The notes below the pieces were generated by a model that saw only the letters and a list, made by a program, of their open reading frames with translations, did not search any database and had not been told where the DNA came from. Source: Azophilus sp965199705 (GTDB taxonomy: Bacteria; Pseudomonadota; Gammaproteobacteria; Pseudomonadales; Azotimanducaceae). From it: a DNA stretch of 64,000 nucleotides. The stretch lies in contig OZ241359.1 of assembly GCA_965199705.1 (NCBI GenBank), forward strand, positions 1,550,001 through 1,614,000. Reading direction: 5' to 3'. Of the stretch, positions 36,651-43,630 are shown piece by piece (positions within the stretch are counted from its first letter, which is position 1; every line of letters starts with the position of its first letter). The translations under genes and the position numbers were made by a program.

Positions 36651-38212
36651 CCCAGCCCACGCGCCTGCCCATTGGCATCCAGAGCTTCCGCAAGCTGCGG
36701 GAGGACGGCCTGCACTATGTGGACAAGACAGCGCACATTGAGCGGCTGGTGGAATCGGGTTCCTGCTACTTCCTGTCGCGCCCGCGTCGGTTCGGCAAGA
36801 GCCTGCTGCTGGACACCATCCAGGAGTTGTTCGAGGGCAGCGAGTCGCTGTTCCGGGGTCTGCATATCCACAGCCGCTGGAACTGGGACGCGCCGCATCC
36901 GGTCGTGCGGCTGGACTTCGGTGGGGACCGATTCCACACGACGGAGCAACTGCGCGAGAGCGTCCTGGAGCAAGTCAGCGTTCAGGCGCAGGCGGCGGGC
37001 GTCGAGACCGCTGGCGGCTCGGCGGCAGCGCAGTTTCGGCATCTCATCCGCGCCCTGCACGCCAAGACCGGCCAGCGGGTGGTGGTGCTGGTGGACGAGT
37101 ACGACAAGCCGATCCTGGACCCGCTGACCGCTGTGGATGGCTCCCGCGAGCAGGCGCGCCGCAACCGCGATGAGTTGCGGGCGCTGTACGGCAACATCAA
37201 GACGCTGGATGCGCACATCCGCTTCTCGTTTCTGACGGGCGTGAGCAAGTTCAGCAAGGTGAGCCTGTTCTCGGAACTGAACAACCTGGATGACATCACG
37301 CTGGACCCTGACTACGCGACCATCTGCGGCTACACGGAGGCGGATCTGGATGCGGTGTTCGCGCACGAGCTTGAGGGACTGGATCGGGCGCGGGTGCGCG
37401 AGTGGTACAACGGCTACAACTGGCGGGGCGATGAGCGGGTGTACAACCCCTTCGACGTGTTGCTGCTGCTGAAGAAGCGTGAGTTTGCGGCGCACTGGTT
37501 CGAGACGGGTTCGCCGGCGTTTCTGATCAAGCATCTGAAGGCGCACGGCGTTGGCCCACTGGACCTGGTCGGCAAATTCACCCCTTCCGAACTCTTGTCG
37601 GTGTTTGATGTTGACGAAATCGGCACCGAGGCGCTGCTGTTCCAGACGGGCTATTTGACGATTGTGGATGAGGTGAGACAGCGGGAGGAAACCCGCTATC
37701 GTCTGAGCTACCCGAACCTTGAAGTCCGCATGGCGCTCAACAGGCGCCTGCTGGCGTCTATCGGCTGGGAGCGGGCGCGGGATCTGGGCAGCCGGGACCG
37801 GTTCATGGACGCGCTGGAGGCAGCGGACTTCGAGGGTATGAAGGCGCAGTTGGAGGCGCTGTTTGCGAGCATCCCGCACGACTGGCACAGGCGCAACGAA
37901 ATTGCTCGCTACGAGGGCTACTACGCGAGCATTGTGTACGCCTGGTGTGCAGCTTCCGGGGCCTTGGTGACAGCGGAGGATACGAGTGCAGCAGGCCGTG
38001 TGGACATGTCGGTGCGCGCTGGCGGGCAGGTATTTCTGTTCGAGTTCAAGGTGGTGGAGCAGGCAGGGGCAGGCAAGGCGATGGCGCAGTTGAAGGCGCG
38101 CGGCTACGCGGCGAAATACATGGGCAGCGGCGAGCCTGTGCATCTGGTCGGGGTGGAGTTCAGCAGCGAGGAGCGCGCGCTGGTTGACTTCAAGACGGAG
38201 ACTGTCGGCTAA
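36647..38212 (+). CDS. AAA-ATPase-like / PD-(D/E)XK nuclease protein, array copy E (most divergent)
   Basis: A 521-residue paralogue with the type 2 N-terminus (as copy C) and two private blocks. Residues about 91-133 read GDRFHTTEQLRESVLEQVSV instead of GGRFNTTERLRGNVLNQLRA. Residues about 305-350 include GKFTPSELLSVFDVDEIG. It then carries the A/D-type phrase YPNLEVRMALNRRLL directly followed by the B/C-type ASIGWERARDLGSRD. Catalytic and nucleotide-binding residues are kept. It overlaps copy D by four bases and ends in TAA at the edge of the array. It is a plausible source or recipient of ancestral sequence. Confidence 0.88.
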   Translation: MTQPTRLPIGIQSFRKLREDGLHYVDKTAHIERLVESGSCYFLSRPRRFGKSLLLDTIQELFEGSESLFRGLHIHSRWNWDAPHPVVRLDFGGDRFHTTEQLRESVLEQVSVQAQAAGVETAGGSAAAQFRHLIRALHAKTGQRVVVLVDEYDKPILDPLTAVDGSREQARRNRDELRALYGNIKTLDAHIRFSFLTGVSKFSKVSLFSELNNLDDITLDPDYATICGYTEADLDAVFAHELEGLDRARVREWYNGYNWRGDERVYNPFDVLLLLKKREFAAHWFETGSPAFLIKHLKAHGVGPLDLVGKFTPSELLSVFDVDEIGTEALLFQTGYLTIVDEVRQREETRYRLSYPNLEVRMALNRRLLASIGWERARDLGSRDRFMDALEAADFEGMKAQLEALFASIPHDWHRRNEIARYEGYYASIVYAWCAASGALVTAEDTSAAGRVDMSVRAGGQVFLFEFKVVEQAGAGKAMAQLKARGYAAKYMGSGEPVHLVGVEFSSEERALVDFKTETVG

Positions 38213-38231
38213 CCCGAACGAGGCGGGTCCT

Positions 38232-38258
38232 TGATCCGCGGCGCAATATTCTGGATCA
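38232..38258 (-). repeat. GCAATAT-core hairpin element, copy 2 (diverged)
   Basis: TGATCC and GGATCA form a perfect outer stem around a loop holding GCGCAATAT. On the minus strand the element begins at the stop codon (TGA, 38256-38258) of the acyl-CoA dehydrogenase gene. It fills the gap between the array and that convergent gene. Confidence 0.5.
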
Positions 38259-39431
38259 GGCGGTCTGCCGGTTTGCCGGCTTGCCGAGCAGGCGGTCGGA
38301 GATGATGCGTAATTGAATCTCGCTGGTGCCCTCGAAAATCTTGGTGAGACGCGCATCGCGCCAATAGCGTTCCACCGCGTGCAGTTTGGTATAGCCGGCG
38401 CCGCCGAGAATCTGCAAGGCGTCGGACGTCACCCGCTCCGCCATCTCGCTGGCGTACCACTTCGCCATGGCGGCTTCCCGATCAGCCCGCTCACCGTTGT
38501 CCATCAAGGTGGCGGTGTGGTACATGAGTTGACGAGCGGCTTCCACCTCGCTCGCCATGCGCGCAATCTTGAAACGCGTTTCCTGGAATTCAGCGATCGG
38601 CACGCCGAACTGCACCCGCTCCCCGGCATACGCCATGGCGTCTTCCAGGGCGCCCCTGGCCAGACCGATCGAGCGTGCGGCCGTGTGCGCACGGGCCACA
38701 TTCAGCCAGTGCACCGCGCTCTTGAAGCCATCGCCGCCGGCGGTGACCATGTTGGCTCTCGGGATGCGACAGCCATCGAAAGCCAGTTCAAATGTGTTCC
38801 AGCCGAAGTAGCCGATCTTGGGGATCGGGCTGCCGGCGCAGCCGGCGGGCAGCGCGCCCCGTTCCTTTTCGACAATGAAGTGCTTGAGCCCGGTTTCGGC
38901 TGGATCGTCGGAGCCTTCGGCCCGAGCCAGCACTTGCAGATAGTCGGCGCCATCGGCAAAGGTGCACCAATACTTGTTGCCGGTGATGACCCACTCGTCG
39001 CCTTCGAGTACTGCCCGGCACTTGACGGATGCGAGATCGGAGCCGACGCTCGGTTCCGACAGGGCGACCGCCGACAGATAGTCGCCGCGGGCAGCCCGGG
39101 CGGTGCATTCCAGGCGCTTGTCCTCGGGCCAGTGGCCCATGCGCATCATCGAGGAGGCTCGGGCGATGATGCTGGCGACGCTCATCCAGCCCCGGGCCAG
39201 TTCTTCTGCGACCAGGCAGTATTCGAAGACGCCCAGGCCGAGGCCGCCATGCGCTTCGTCCATCTGGATGCCGAAGAATCCGAGTTCGCCCATCTTGTCC
39301 CGCAATGCTACGGGAATCTGCCCTTGCGTCGGATCCAGTCGGTTGGCCGCGGGCAGTACTTCGTTCAGCGTGAACTCGCGCGCCAGCGACTGGATCATGC
39401 GGCGCTCTTCGGTGAGATAGTGTTCGGTCAT
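38256..39431 (-). CDS. Acyl-CoA dehydrogenase
   Basis: A 391-residue acyl-CoA dehydrogenase that introduces an alpha-beta double bond into an acyl-CoA with FAD. Family signatures are SAVALSEPSVGSDLASVKCR (FAD/substrate loop), GNKYWCTFADGADYLQVLAR (middle domain), QFGVPIAEFQETRFKIARMA (C-terminal helix 1) and LQILGGAGYTKLHAVERYWR with FEGTSEIQLRIISDRLLG, the C-terminal signature. The catalytic base position EGTSEIQ is that of the short/medium-chain branch. Downstream in the transcript direction lies a GCAATAT element; upstream, 28 bases away, is the HpcH/CitE-type gene transcribed the same way, so the pair is an operon. The product is likely soluble and linked to an electron-transfer flavoprotein elsewhere. 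Confidence 0.93.
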   Translation of the reverse strand: MTEHYLTEERRMIQSLAREFTLNEVLPAANRLDPTQGQIPVALRDKMGELGFFGIQMDEAHGGLGLGVFEYCLVAEELARGWMSVASIIARASSMMRMGHWPEDKRLECTARAARGDYLSAVALSEPSVGSDLASVKCRAVLEGDEWVITGNKYWCTFADGADYLQVLARAEGSDDPAETGLKHFIVEKERGALPAGCAGSPIPKIGYFGWNTFELAFDGCRIPRANMVTAGGDGFKSAVHWLNVARAHTAARSIGLARGALEDAMAYAGERVQFGVPIAEFQETRFKIARMASEVEAARQLMYHTATLMDNGERADREAAMAKWYASEMAERVTSDALQILGGAGYTKLHAVERYWRDARLTKIFEGTSEIQLRIISDRLLGKPANRQTA

Positions 39432-39436
39432 AAACA

Positions 39437-39458
39437 GCGCCCCGGCGCAATATCCGGG
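39437..39458 (-). repeat. GCAATAT-core hairpin element, copy 3
   Basis: On the minus strand the element reads CCCGGATATTGCGCCGGGGC, with CCCGG pairing CCGGG around the ATATTGC core. It starts directly after the stop codon of the CitE-like gene (TGA, 39459-39461) and ends six bases upstream of the acyl-CoA dehydrogenase ATG. Confidence 0.65.
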
Positions 39459-40370
39459 TCAGAGACCGATCAGATCCGCGCGTTCCAGTACATTGTCGAG
39501 TATGCGGATGCTGGCGGCGTCCACCATCATGCCGTCCACCTGGATGGCGCCAAGGCCCTCTGCCAGGGCCGCTTCGTAGGCGGCCTTCTGCTTGCGCGCC
39601 GAGGTCACCGACTCGGCACTCGGCGTGAACACCTCCGTCGCCCAGGGCGCCTGTGCGGGGTGAATGGCCCATTTACCGGCCATGCCGAGTGCATGCGCGC
39701 GCTCGGCCTCCTTCAGGAAGCCCTCCTGGTCGCGGAAGTTGGCGTAGGGGCCATCCACTGGATCGATGTGGTTGGCGCGACAGGCGATGGTCATCTGATA
39801 GCGGGGGTAGTGCCAGAGGTCCGGCGGATACTTGCCGCTGGCGCCGATGGCCTGAATCTGCATCTGCTGGCTGGCGGAATAGTCGCCCATGCCGAACACC
39901 AGGCATTCCAGACGATCCGAGCAGGCGGCGATCTCGTTGACCTGCATCATGCCTTCCACCTCTTCGACCAGACATTCGATGCCAATGCGCCGTGGCAGCT
40001 TCAGCTTGGCTTCAAGCTGGTCGAGCATGAGATGCACAAAGCGCACCTCGGCCGCACATCTCGCCTTGGTGAGCATGATGGTGTCGAGTCGTTTGCCGGC
40101 GCCAGTGACGACTTCGATGATGTCATCGTGACACCATTCGGTTTCCACATCGTTGATGCGCACGCAAACGGTTCGCGGCCGCCACTCCAGACTGTTGATC
40201 GCATCGACCGCGAGCCGACGCGCCTGTGCCTTGGCGTTCGGCGCAACGGCGTCTTCGAGATCCAGAAAGACGTGGTCGATATCAAGGCCGGCCGCCTTGG
40301 TCATCATCTTTTCGGAACTGGCCGGTACGGCCAACTGACAGCGGCGGGCGCGCCTGGGTTGCTGGTGCAT
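39459..40370 (-). CDS. HpcH/HpaI-CitE family CoA-ester lyase
   Basis: A 303-residue TIM-barrel enzyme of the citrate lyase beta / malyl-CoA lyase group, which makes or splits 3-hydroxyacyl-CoA esters with Mg2+. Signatures are VPASSEKMMTKAAGLDIDHV and VFLDLEDAVAPNAKAQAR (Mg-ligand Asp/Glu), RTVCVRINDVETEW (arginine of the substrate site), IGIECLVEEVEGMMQVNEIA (metal Glu) and GKWAIHPAQ. The ATG at 40370 starts MHQQPRRARRCQLAVPAS, the family N-terminus; the longer open frame upstream is unsupported. It forms an operon with the acyl-CoA dehydrogenase 28 bases downstream, a pairing consistent with breakdown of branched or odd acyl-CoAs. Confidence 0.9.
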   Translation of the reverse strand: MHQQPRRARRCQLAVPASSEKMMTKAAGLDIDHVFLDLEDAVAPNAKAQARRLAVDAINSLEWRPRTVCVRINDVETEWCHDDIIEVVTGAGKRLDTIMLTKARCAAEVRFVHLMLDQLEAKLKLPRRIGIECLVEEVEGMMQVNEIAACSDRLECLVFGMGDYSASQQMQIQAIGASGKYPPDLWHYPRYQMTIACRANHIDPVDGPYANFRDQEGFLKEAERAHALGMAGKWAIHPAQAPWATEVFTPSAESVTSARKQKAAYEAALAEGLGAIQVDGMMVDAASIRILDNVLERADLIGL

Positions 40371-40446
40371 GGGCAGACTGACTCCGTGTCGAAGCGGGGA
40401 GGGGACACTAGCGAGTCCTCCCGGCAAACGCAACCGCATCGCGCCA

Positions 40447-40468
40447 GCCCGGATATTGCATCGGGGGC
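40447..40468 (+). repeat. GCAATAT-core hairpin element, copy 4
   Basis: GCCCGG-ATATTGCA-TCGGGGGC on the plus strand, in the 136-base gap between the divergent CitE-like and sucrase/ferredoxin-like genes, about 40 bases upstream of the latter start. It differs from most copies by lying upstream of, not behind, a gene. Confidence 0.6.
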
Positions 40469-40506
40469 GGCTGTGCCGACTCGCGAATTTCTGTTTCAAT
40501 GCTGGC

Positions 40507-41415
40507 ATGTCGAACGGAAACTATTGCTGCTTGCAGGCAGAGGATGAGCCGCTGGCCGGAACGGCCGATGAGGTGGACGTCTGGTTGCTGCTGGAATATC
40601 GGCCCGCCTGGCCGGCGCGGGCGATCGAGCACAACGAATTGGCGCCGGATGTGCGGGCCTGGCTGGATACAGGCATCAGCGCGTTGCGGGAACTCGGTCT
40701 GAAGGTGCGGCCTCAGTTCATTCGTCGGCCCGAGATCGAAGATTCGGATGTGCAGCTGTTTCTGCATCACGCTGGCGACCTGAGGGTGTTGCGTGGCGCC
40801 TATGCTGATCTGGCGAAAACGCCGCTGGTCGAGTCGGTTCTGGAAGGCGCGGGCGAGCTGCTGCGCGAGCCCCACTTCTTCGTGTGCGTCAATGGCCGAC
40901 GCGACGCCTGCTGCGCCCGTTTCGGCCTGCCCGTCTATTACCGATTGCGTCAGCTGGCCGGCCAGTGCGTCTGGCAGGTCACGCATCTCGGCGGGCACCG
41001 TTTCGCACCCAATGTTCTGGTCTTGCCGGATGGCCTGCTCTACGGTCGTGTGGCTGCGCCGACCGGCAGCGATGCCGACAAGGCGGCTGAGGTTGTGGAG
41101 TTTCATCGGCAGGCCGCCCTGGGCCAGGTGTCGATCAAGCATCTGCGTGGCCGCAGCAACTGGCCGCAGGCGGCACAGGCTGCCGAGGCGCTGGCGCGCT
41201 CGTCCGGGCGTCTGCCGAGGGGTGCGGCGTCAGGGTCGGAACCGTTGGCGCTTGTCAGCGTCGAAGACGACGCCACCGGTCATGCGGTGACCTTCTCCTG
41301 CGCCGGCCAGTCGTTCCGGTTTCGTGTCACGCAGGCGGCAGAGCCGCTTTCGGTGCTTGCCAGTTGTGGCGATGAAACGACCAGGGCGGTGCGACCTTAT
41401 CAGGCGGTTGATTGA
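40507..41415 (+). CDS. Sucrase/ferredoxin-like (Suc_Fer-like) protein
   Basis: A 302-residue protein of the sucrase/ferredoxin-like family, thioredoxin-like iron-sulfur proteins related to fungal Apd1 and bacterial 2Fe-2S proteins. The ATG at 40507 gives MSNGNYCCLQAEDEPLAGTA. Signatures are FFVCVNGRRDACCARFGLPV (Cys-x8-Cys-Cys; cluster ligands in the family include a Cys and a later His) and HLGGHRFAPNVLVLPDGLLY with HxGGHxF, the conserved tail motif. The function of bacterial members is unknown; Fe-S-linked electron transfer is a fair guess. It stands alone between divergent and convergent neighbours. Confidence 0.85.
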   Translation: MSNGNYCCLQAEDEPLAGTADEVDVWLLLEYRPAWPARAIEHNELAPDVRAWLDTGISALRELGLKVRPQFIRRPEIEDSDVQLFLHHAGDLRVLRGAYADLAKTPLVESVLEGAGELLREPHFFVCVNGRRDACCARFGLPVYYRLRQLAGQCVWQVTHLGGHRFAPNVLVLPDGLLYGRVAAPTGSDADKAAEVVEFHRQAALGQVSIKHLRGRSNWPQAAQAAEALARSSGRLPRGAASGSEPLALVSVEDDATGHAVTFSCAGQSFRFRVTQAAEPLSVLASCGDETTRAVRPYQAVD

Positions 41416-41438
41416 TCAGCGTGCCCCGGGCCACGTGC

Positions 41439-41460
41439 GTCCGGGCTTGCAGTATCCGGG
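41439..41460 (-). repeat. GCAATAT-core hairpin element, copy 5
   Basis: On the minus strand CCCGGATACTGCAAGCCCGG, directly after the TAA (41461-41463) of the porin gene. CCGG arms flank an ATACTGC core (T to C in the core). It also lies 24 bases beyond the stop of the convergent sucrase/ferredoxin-like gene. Confidence 0.55.
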
Positions 41461-42720
41461 TTAGAAATCGAACCGTATATCTGCCTGTAGTCGGTTGTAA
41501 TTGCGCGGGTTGGGGCTCGCCTTGCCGCGTTCGCTGATGATGTAGCGCAGGTCCAGGCGCCAGCCATCCAGGAAGGCGTATCTCGCCCTCAGTGTGTGAC
41601 CGCTGCCATCGGTGGCGCCACCCGCAAAGTCGGAGTCGGTGAAGGCGCCCACGACGGCGTTCGCTTCGAGGTCCTGCCAGGCGTAGCCGAGGCGCCAGGC
41701 GCCTGCCGGAGACCGGTGGCGATACTCGACGCCGAATGCGAGACCGTCCGCGAGGGCGTCGGCTTCCGTGTTGGTCACATAGTCTGCAAACAGCCGCAGC
41801 GGCAGGCCTGCGAGTTCGATGCGCGCCTCACCGAACAATTCCAGCAGAGAGAACCCGTAGAGATAGTTGCCGTCCGCGTCGAGCTGATTGCCCTGGCCTC
41901 TGTCCGGCGTGAACAGGGGCGACCGACCCTGGATGTGGCTTAGCTTGTGGAAGCTGGCGCCCGCGGTCAGGGCAAGGCCCTCTGTCGGCGAACCGCGATA
42001 TCCCGCTTGCGCCCCGTACCAGAGGGTATCCGGGTCGGAGCTGCGCTCTTCCGTCCAGAAGGCGGATGCGGTTGCAAAGAGGTTGCCGGTATTGACCTGG
42101 AAGGCCAGGCCCTCTGGACGCAGGTCGCCGTCGAACAGCAGATGCGAGCCGCCGGGGCGGATGAAGGGGTTGGCCATCTTGCCGGCAAGCAGCGTCAGAG
42201 GATCGGTGAGTTGCCAATCCACATACGCGAGATCAAGGCCGAAGGACTTTCTGGAGAAGGCGTTGTCGAAGCTCACATTGCCGCTGTCATTGGCGTCGCC
42301 GCCCGAGGCGAGCCCAAGGCGCAGCATCACTTTGTCGTTGACGCTTGCCCGGACGTTGGCGCGTGCCCGCATCCGGTGCCGATGACGAACGGAAAGCCCC
42401 TGTTCGTCAATGGTTTCATGCCGATAGCGCAGATCACCGTCCCATTCCAGCCTTTCTGTCCAGGAGGTCGGCGCCGGAACGGCTGCCGCGGCGACCGCTT
42501 GAGCCGGGGCGGCGGCAGCGGTTTGCGCTGCGGTATCCGGCGCCGGCAAGCTCGTTTCTGCGGTGACGCCCCAACGCGCCTCCACCTGCGCCAGCCGTGC
42601 TTCCAGGGCGACAATGCGGGCCTGCAACTGCGCGCTTTCCGCCTCGGGGCCGTTCTCGGCCTGAAGGGCTGACGCAACGAGCAAACAACACGGGAACCAG
42701 AAGGCCAGACGAAGTTTCAT
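41461..42720 (-). CDS. Outer-membrane porin (Porin_5-like)
   Basis: A 419-residue outer-membrane beta-barrel protein. The signal peptide LAFWFPCCLLVASALQAE (about residues 5-22) is followed by a coiled-coil segment (QLQARIVALEARLAQVEARW, about 31-50), an Ala/Pro linker and the barrel from about residue 90. The barrel starts ERLEWDGDLRYRHET and ends with NRLQADIRFDF, with the final Phe expected of an outer-membrane barrel. The coiled-coil-then-barrel layout is shared by putative porins often co-located with phosphate transport. It lies 75 bases after pstB in the same direction, where phoU is usually found, so a phosphate-limited outer-membrane pore is a reasonable inference. The substrate is not proven. 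Confidence 0.83.
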   Translation of the reverse strand: MKLRLAFWFPCCLLVASALQAENGPEAESAQLQARIVALEARLAQVEARWGVTAETSLPAPDTAAQTAAAAPAQAVAAAAVPAPTSWTERLEWDGDLRYRHETIDEQGLSVRHRHRMRARANVRASVNDKVMLRLGLASGGDANDSGNVSFDNAFSRKSFGLDLAYVDWQLTDPLTLLAGKMANPFIRPGGSHLLFDGDLRPEGLAFQVNTGNLFATASAFWTEERSSDPDTLWYGAQAGYRGSPTEGLALTAGASFHKLSHIQGRSPLFTPDRGQGNQLDADGNYLYGFSLLELFGEARIELAGLPLRLFADYVTNTEADALADGLAFGVEYRHRSPAGAWRLGYAWQDLEANAVVGAFTDSDFAGGATDGSGHTLRARYAFLDGWRLDLRYIISERGKASPNPRNYNRLQADIRFDF

Positions 42721-42795
42721 TGTGGTAACTCTCCTCGTTGAAGCAGGGGGCGAAACAGGGGGCAGTCGTGGCGCGCGAGATGGCGCTGGCGCCGT

Positions 42796-43602
42796 TCAGC
42801 CGAATCGACCTGAGATGTAATCTTGCGTCAAGGTATGTTGCGGGTCGGAAAAGACCTGGTCGGTGGCTCCCACCTCGATCAGTCGCCCGAGATGGAAGTG
42901 GGCGGTGCGCTGCGAGACCCGTCGCGCCTGCTGCATCGAGTGGGTGACGATGGCGATGGCAAAATTCTGCTTCAGGTCGCTGATCAGATCCTCGATGTGC
43001 GCAGTGGCAATGGGATCCAGTGCCGAGCAGGGCTCATCCATCAGAATTACTTCCGGCCCGACTGCAATTGTCCTGGCGATGCACAGTCGCTGTTGCTGGC
43101 CGCCCGAAAGTCCCGTTCCCGGATAGTCGAGCCGGTCCTTGACCTCAACCCAGAGGCCCGCCTTCTCGAGGCTGGACTGGACAATCCAGTCCAGCGTCTC
43201 TCGGTCGGGGGCGAGTCCATGAATCCTTGGTCCATAGGCGATGTTGTCGTAAACGGATTTGGGGAAGGGGTTGGGTTTTTGAAAGACCATGCCCACACGC
43301 GCCCGGAGCATGACTACGTCCATCTCCCGAGCGTACACGTTCACCCCATCCAGAACGATTTCACCCTCGACCCGCGCGTTCTCGATGGTGTCGTTCATCC
43401 GGTTCAGGCAGCGAATGAACGTGGACTTGCCGCACCCTGAGGGCCCGATCAGCGAGATGACCTCACTTTTGCCGACATCCAGGTTCACGTCTTCGAGCGC
43501 CCGGTTGTCACCGTAGAAAACGTTCACATGGCGCGCCTGCATGATCGCGTTTGCGGACGTACAGTCGCCGATGGTGCGCTCTGTGTCTTCCGCCATGTTC
43601 AT
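42796..43602 (-). CDS. pstB: Phosphate ABC transporter ATP-binding protein PstB
   Basis: A 268-residue ATPase of the PstSCAB high-affinity phosphate importer. The ATG at 43602 is preceded by GGAGAG about 7 bases upstream; an open frame 15 residues longer exists. Motifs are SLIGPSGCGKSTFIRCLNR (Walker A, about residues 53-71), the Q-loop GMVFQKPNPFPKSVYDNIAY, the signature GLSGGQQQRLCIAR, and Walker B EVILMDEPCSALDPIATAHI, followed by the H-loop IVTHSMQQARRVSQRTAH. All ATPase residues are present. It is 28 bases after the pstA stop and precedes the porin gene. The C-terminal PQHTLTQDYISGRFG is typical PstB. Confidence 0.97.
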   Translation of the reverse strand: MNMAEDTERTIGDCTSANAIMQARHVNVFYGDNRALEDVNLDVGKSEVISLIGPSGCGKSTFIRCLNRMNDTIENARVEGEIVLDGVNVYAREMDVVMLRARVGMVFQKPNPFPKSVYDNIAYGPRIHGLAPDRETLDWIVQSSLEKAGLWVEVKDRLDYPGTGLSGGQQQRLCIARTIAVGPEVILMDEPCSALDPIATAHIEDLISDLKQNFAIAIVTHSMQQARRVSQRTAHFHLGRLIEVGATDQVFSDPQHTLTQDYISGRFG

Positions 43603-43630
43603 GCGCTCTCCGTTGAAGATCGAGTCACCG

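Larger units (their letters stand above)
30297..38212 (+). repeat. Tandem array of five AAA-ATPase/PD-(D/E)XK paralogue genes
   Basis: Five copies of about 1.58 kb each are stacked head to tail (starts 30297, 31889, 33475, 35061, 36647), with 20-base gaps or four-base overlaps. Copies are near identical over long blocks, with interspersed divergent blocks that are shared in different combinations between copies. No insertion-sequence ends, target-site duplications or other genes lie between them. The junctions share GGCCGCCAAGTTGATTC followed by a G or A and CCATGACCCAG. An array of near-identical long units like this is prone to collapse or expansion in assembly and in the cell. Confidence 0.9.

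Noticed and set aside
30297..38212. CRISPR array or phage tandem genes as an explanation of the repeat
   Set aside because: Units are 1.58-kb protein genes without short spacers, and no phage genes flank them.
31760..38356. Long minus-strand frames opposite every array copy (about 530-610 codons)
   Set aside because: They mirror the array repeats because the DNA repeats; no domain motif, and the plus-strand frames carry intact Walker and nuclease residues.
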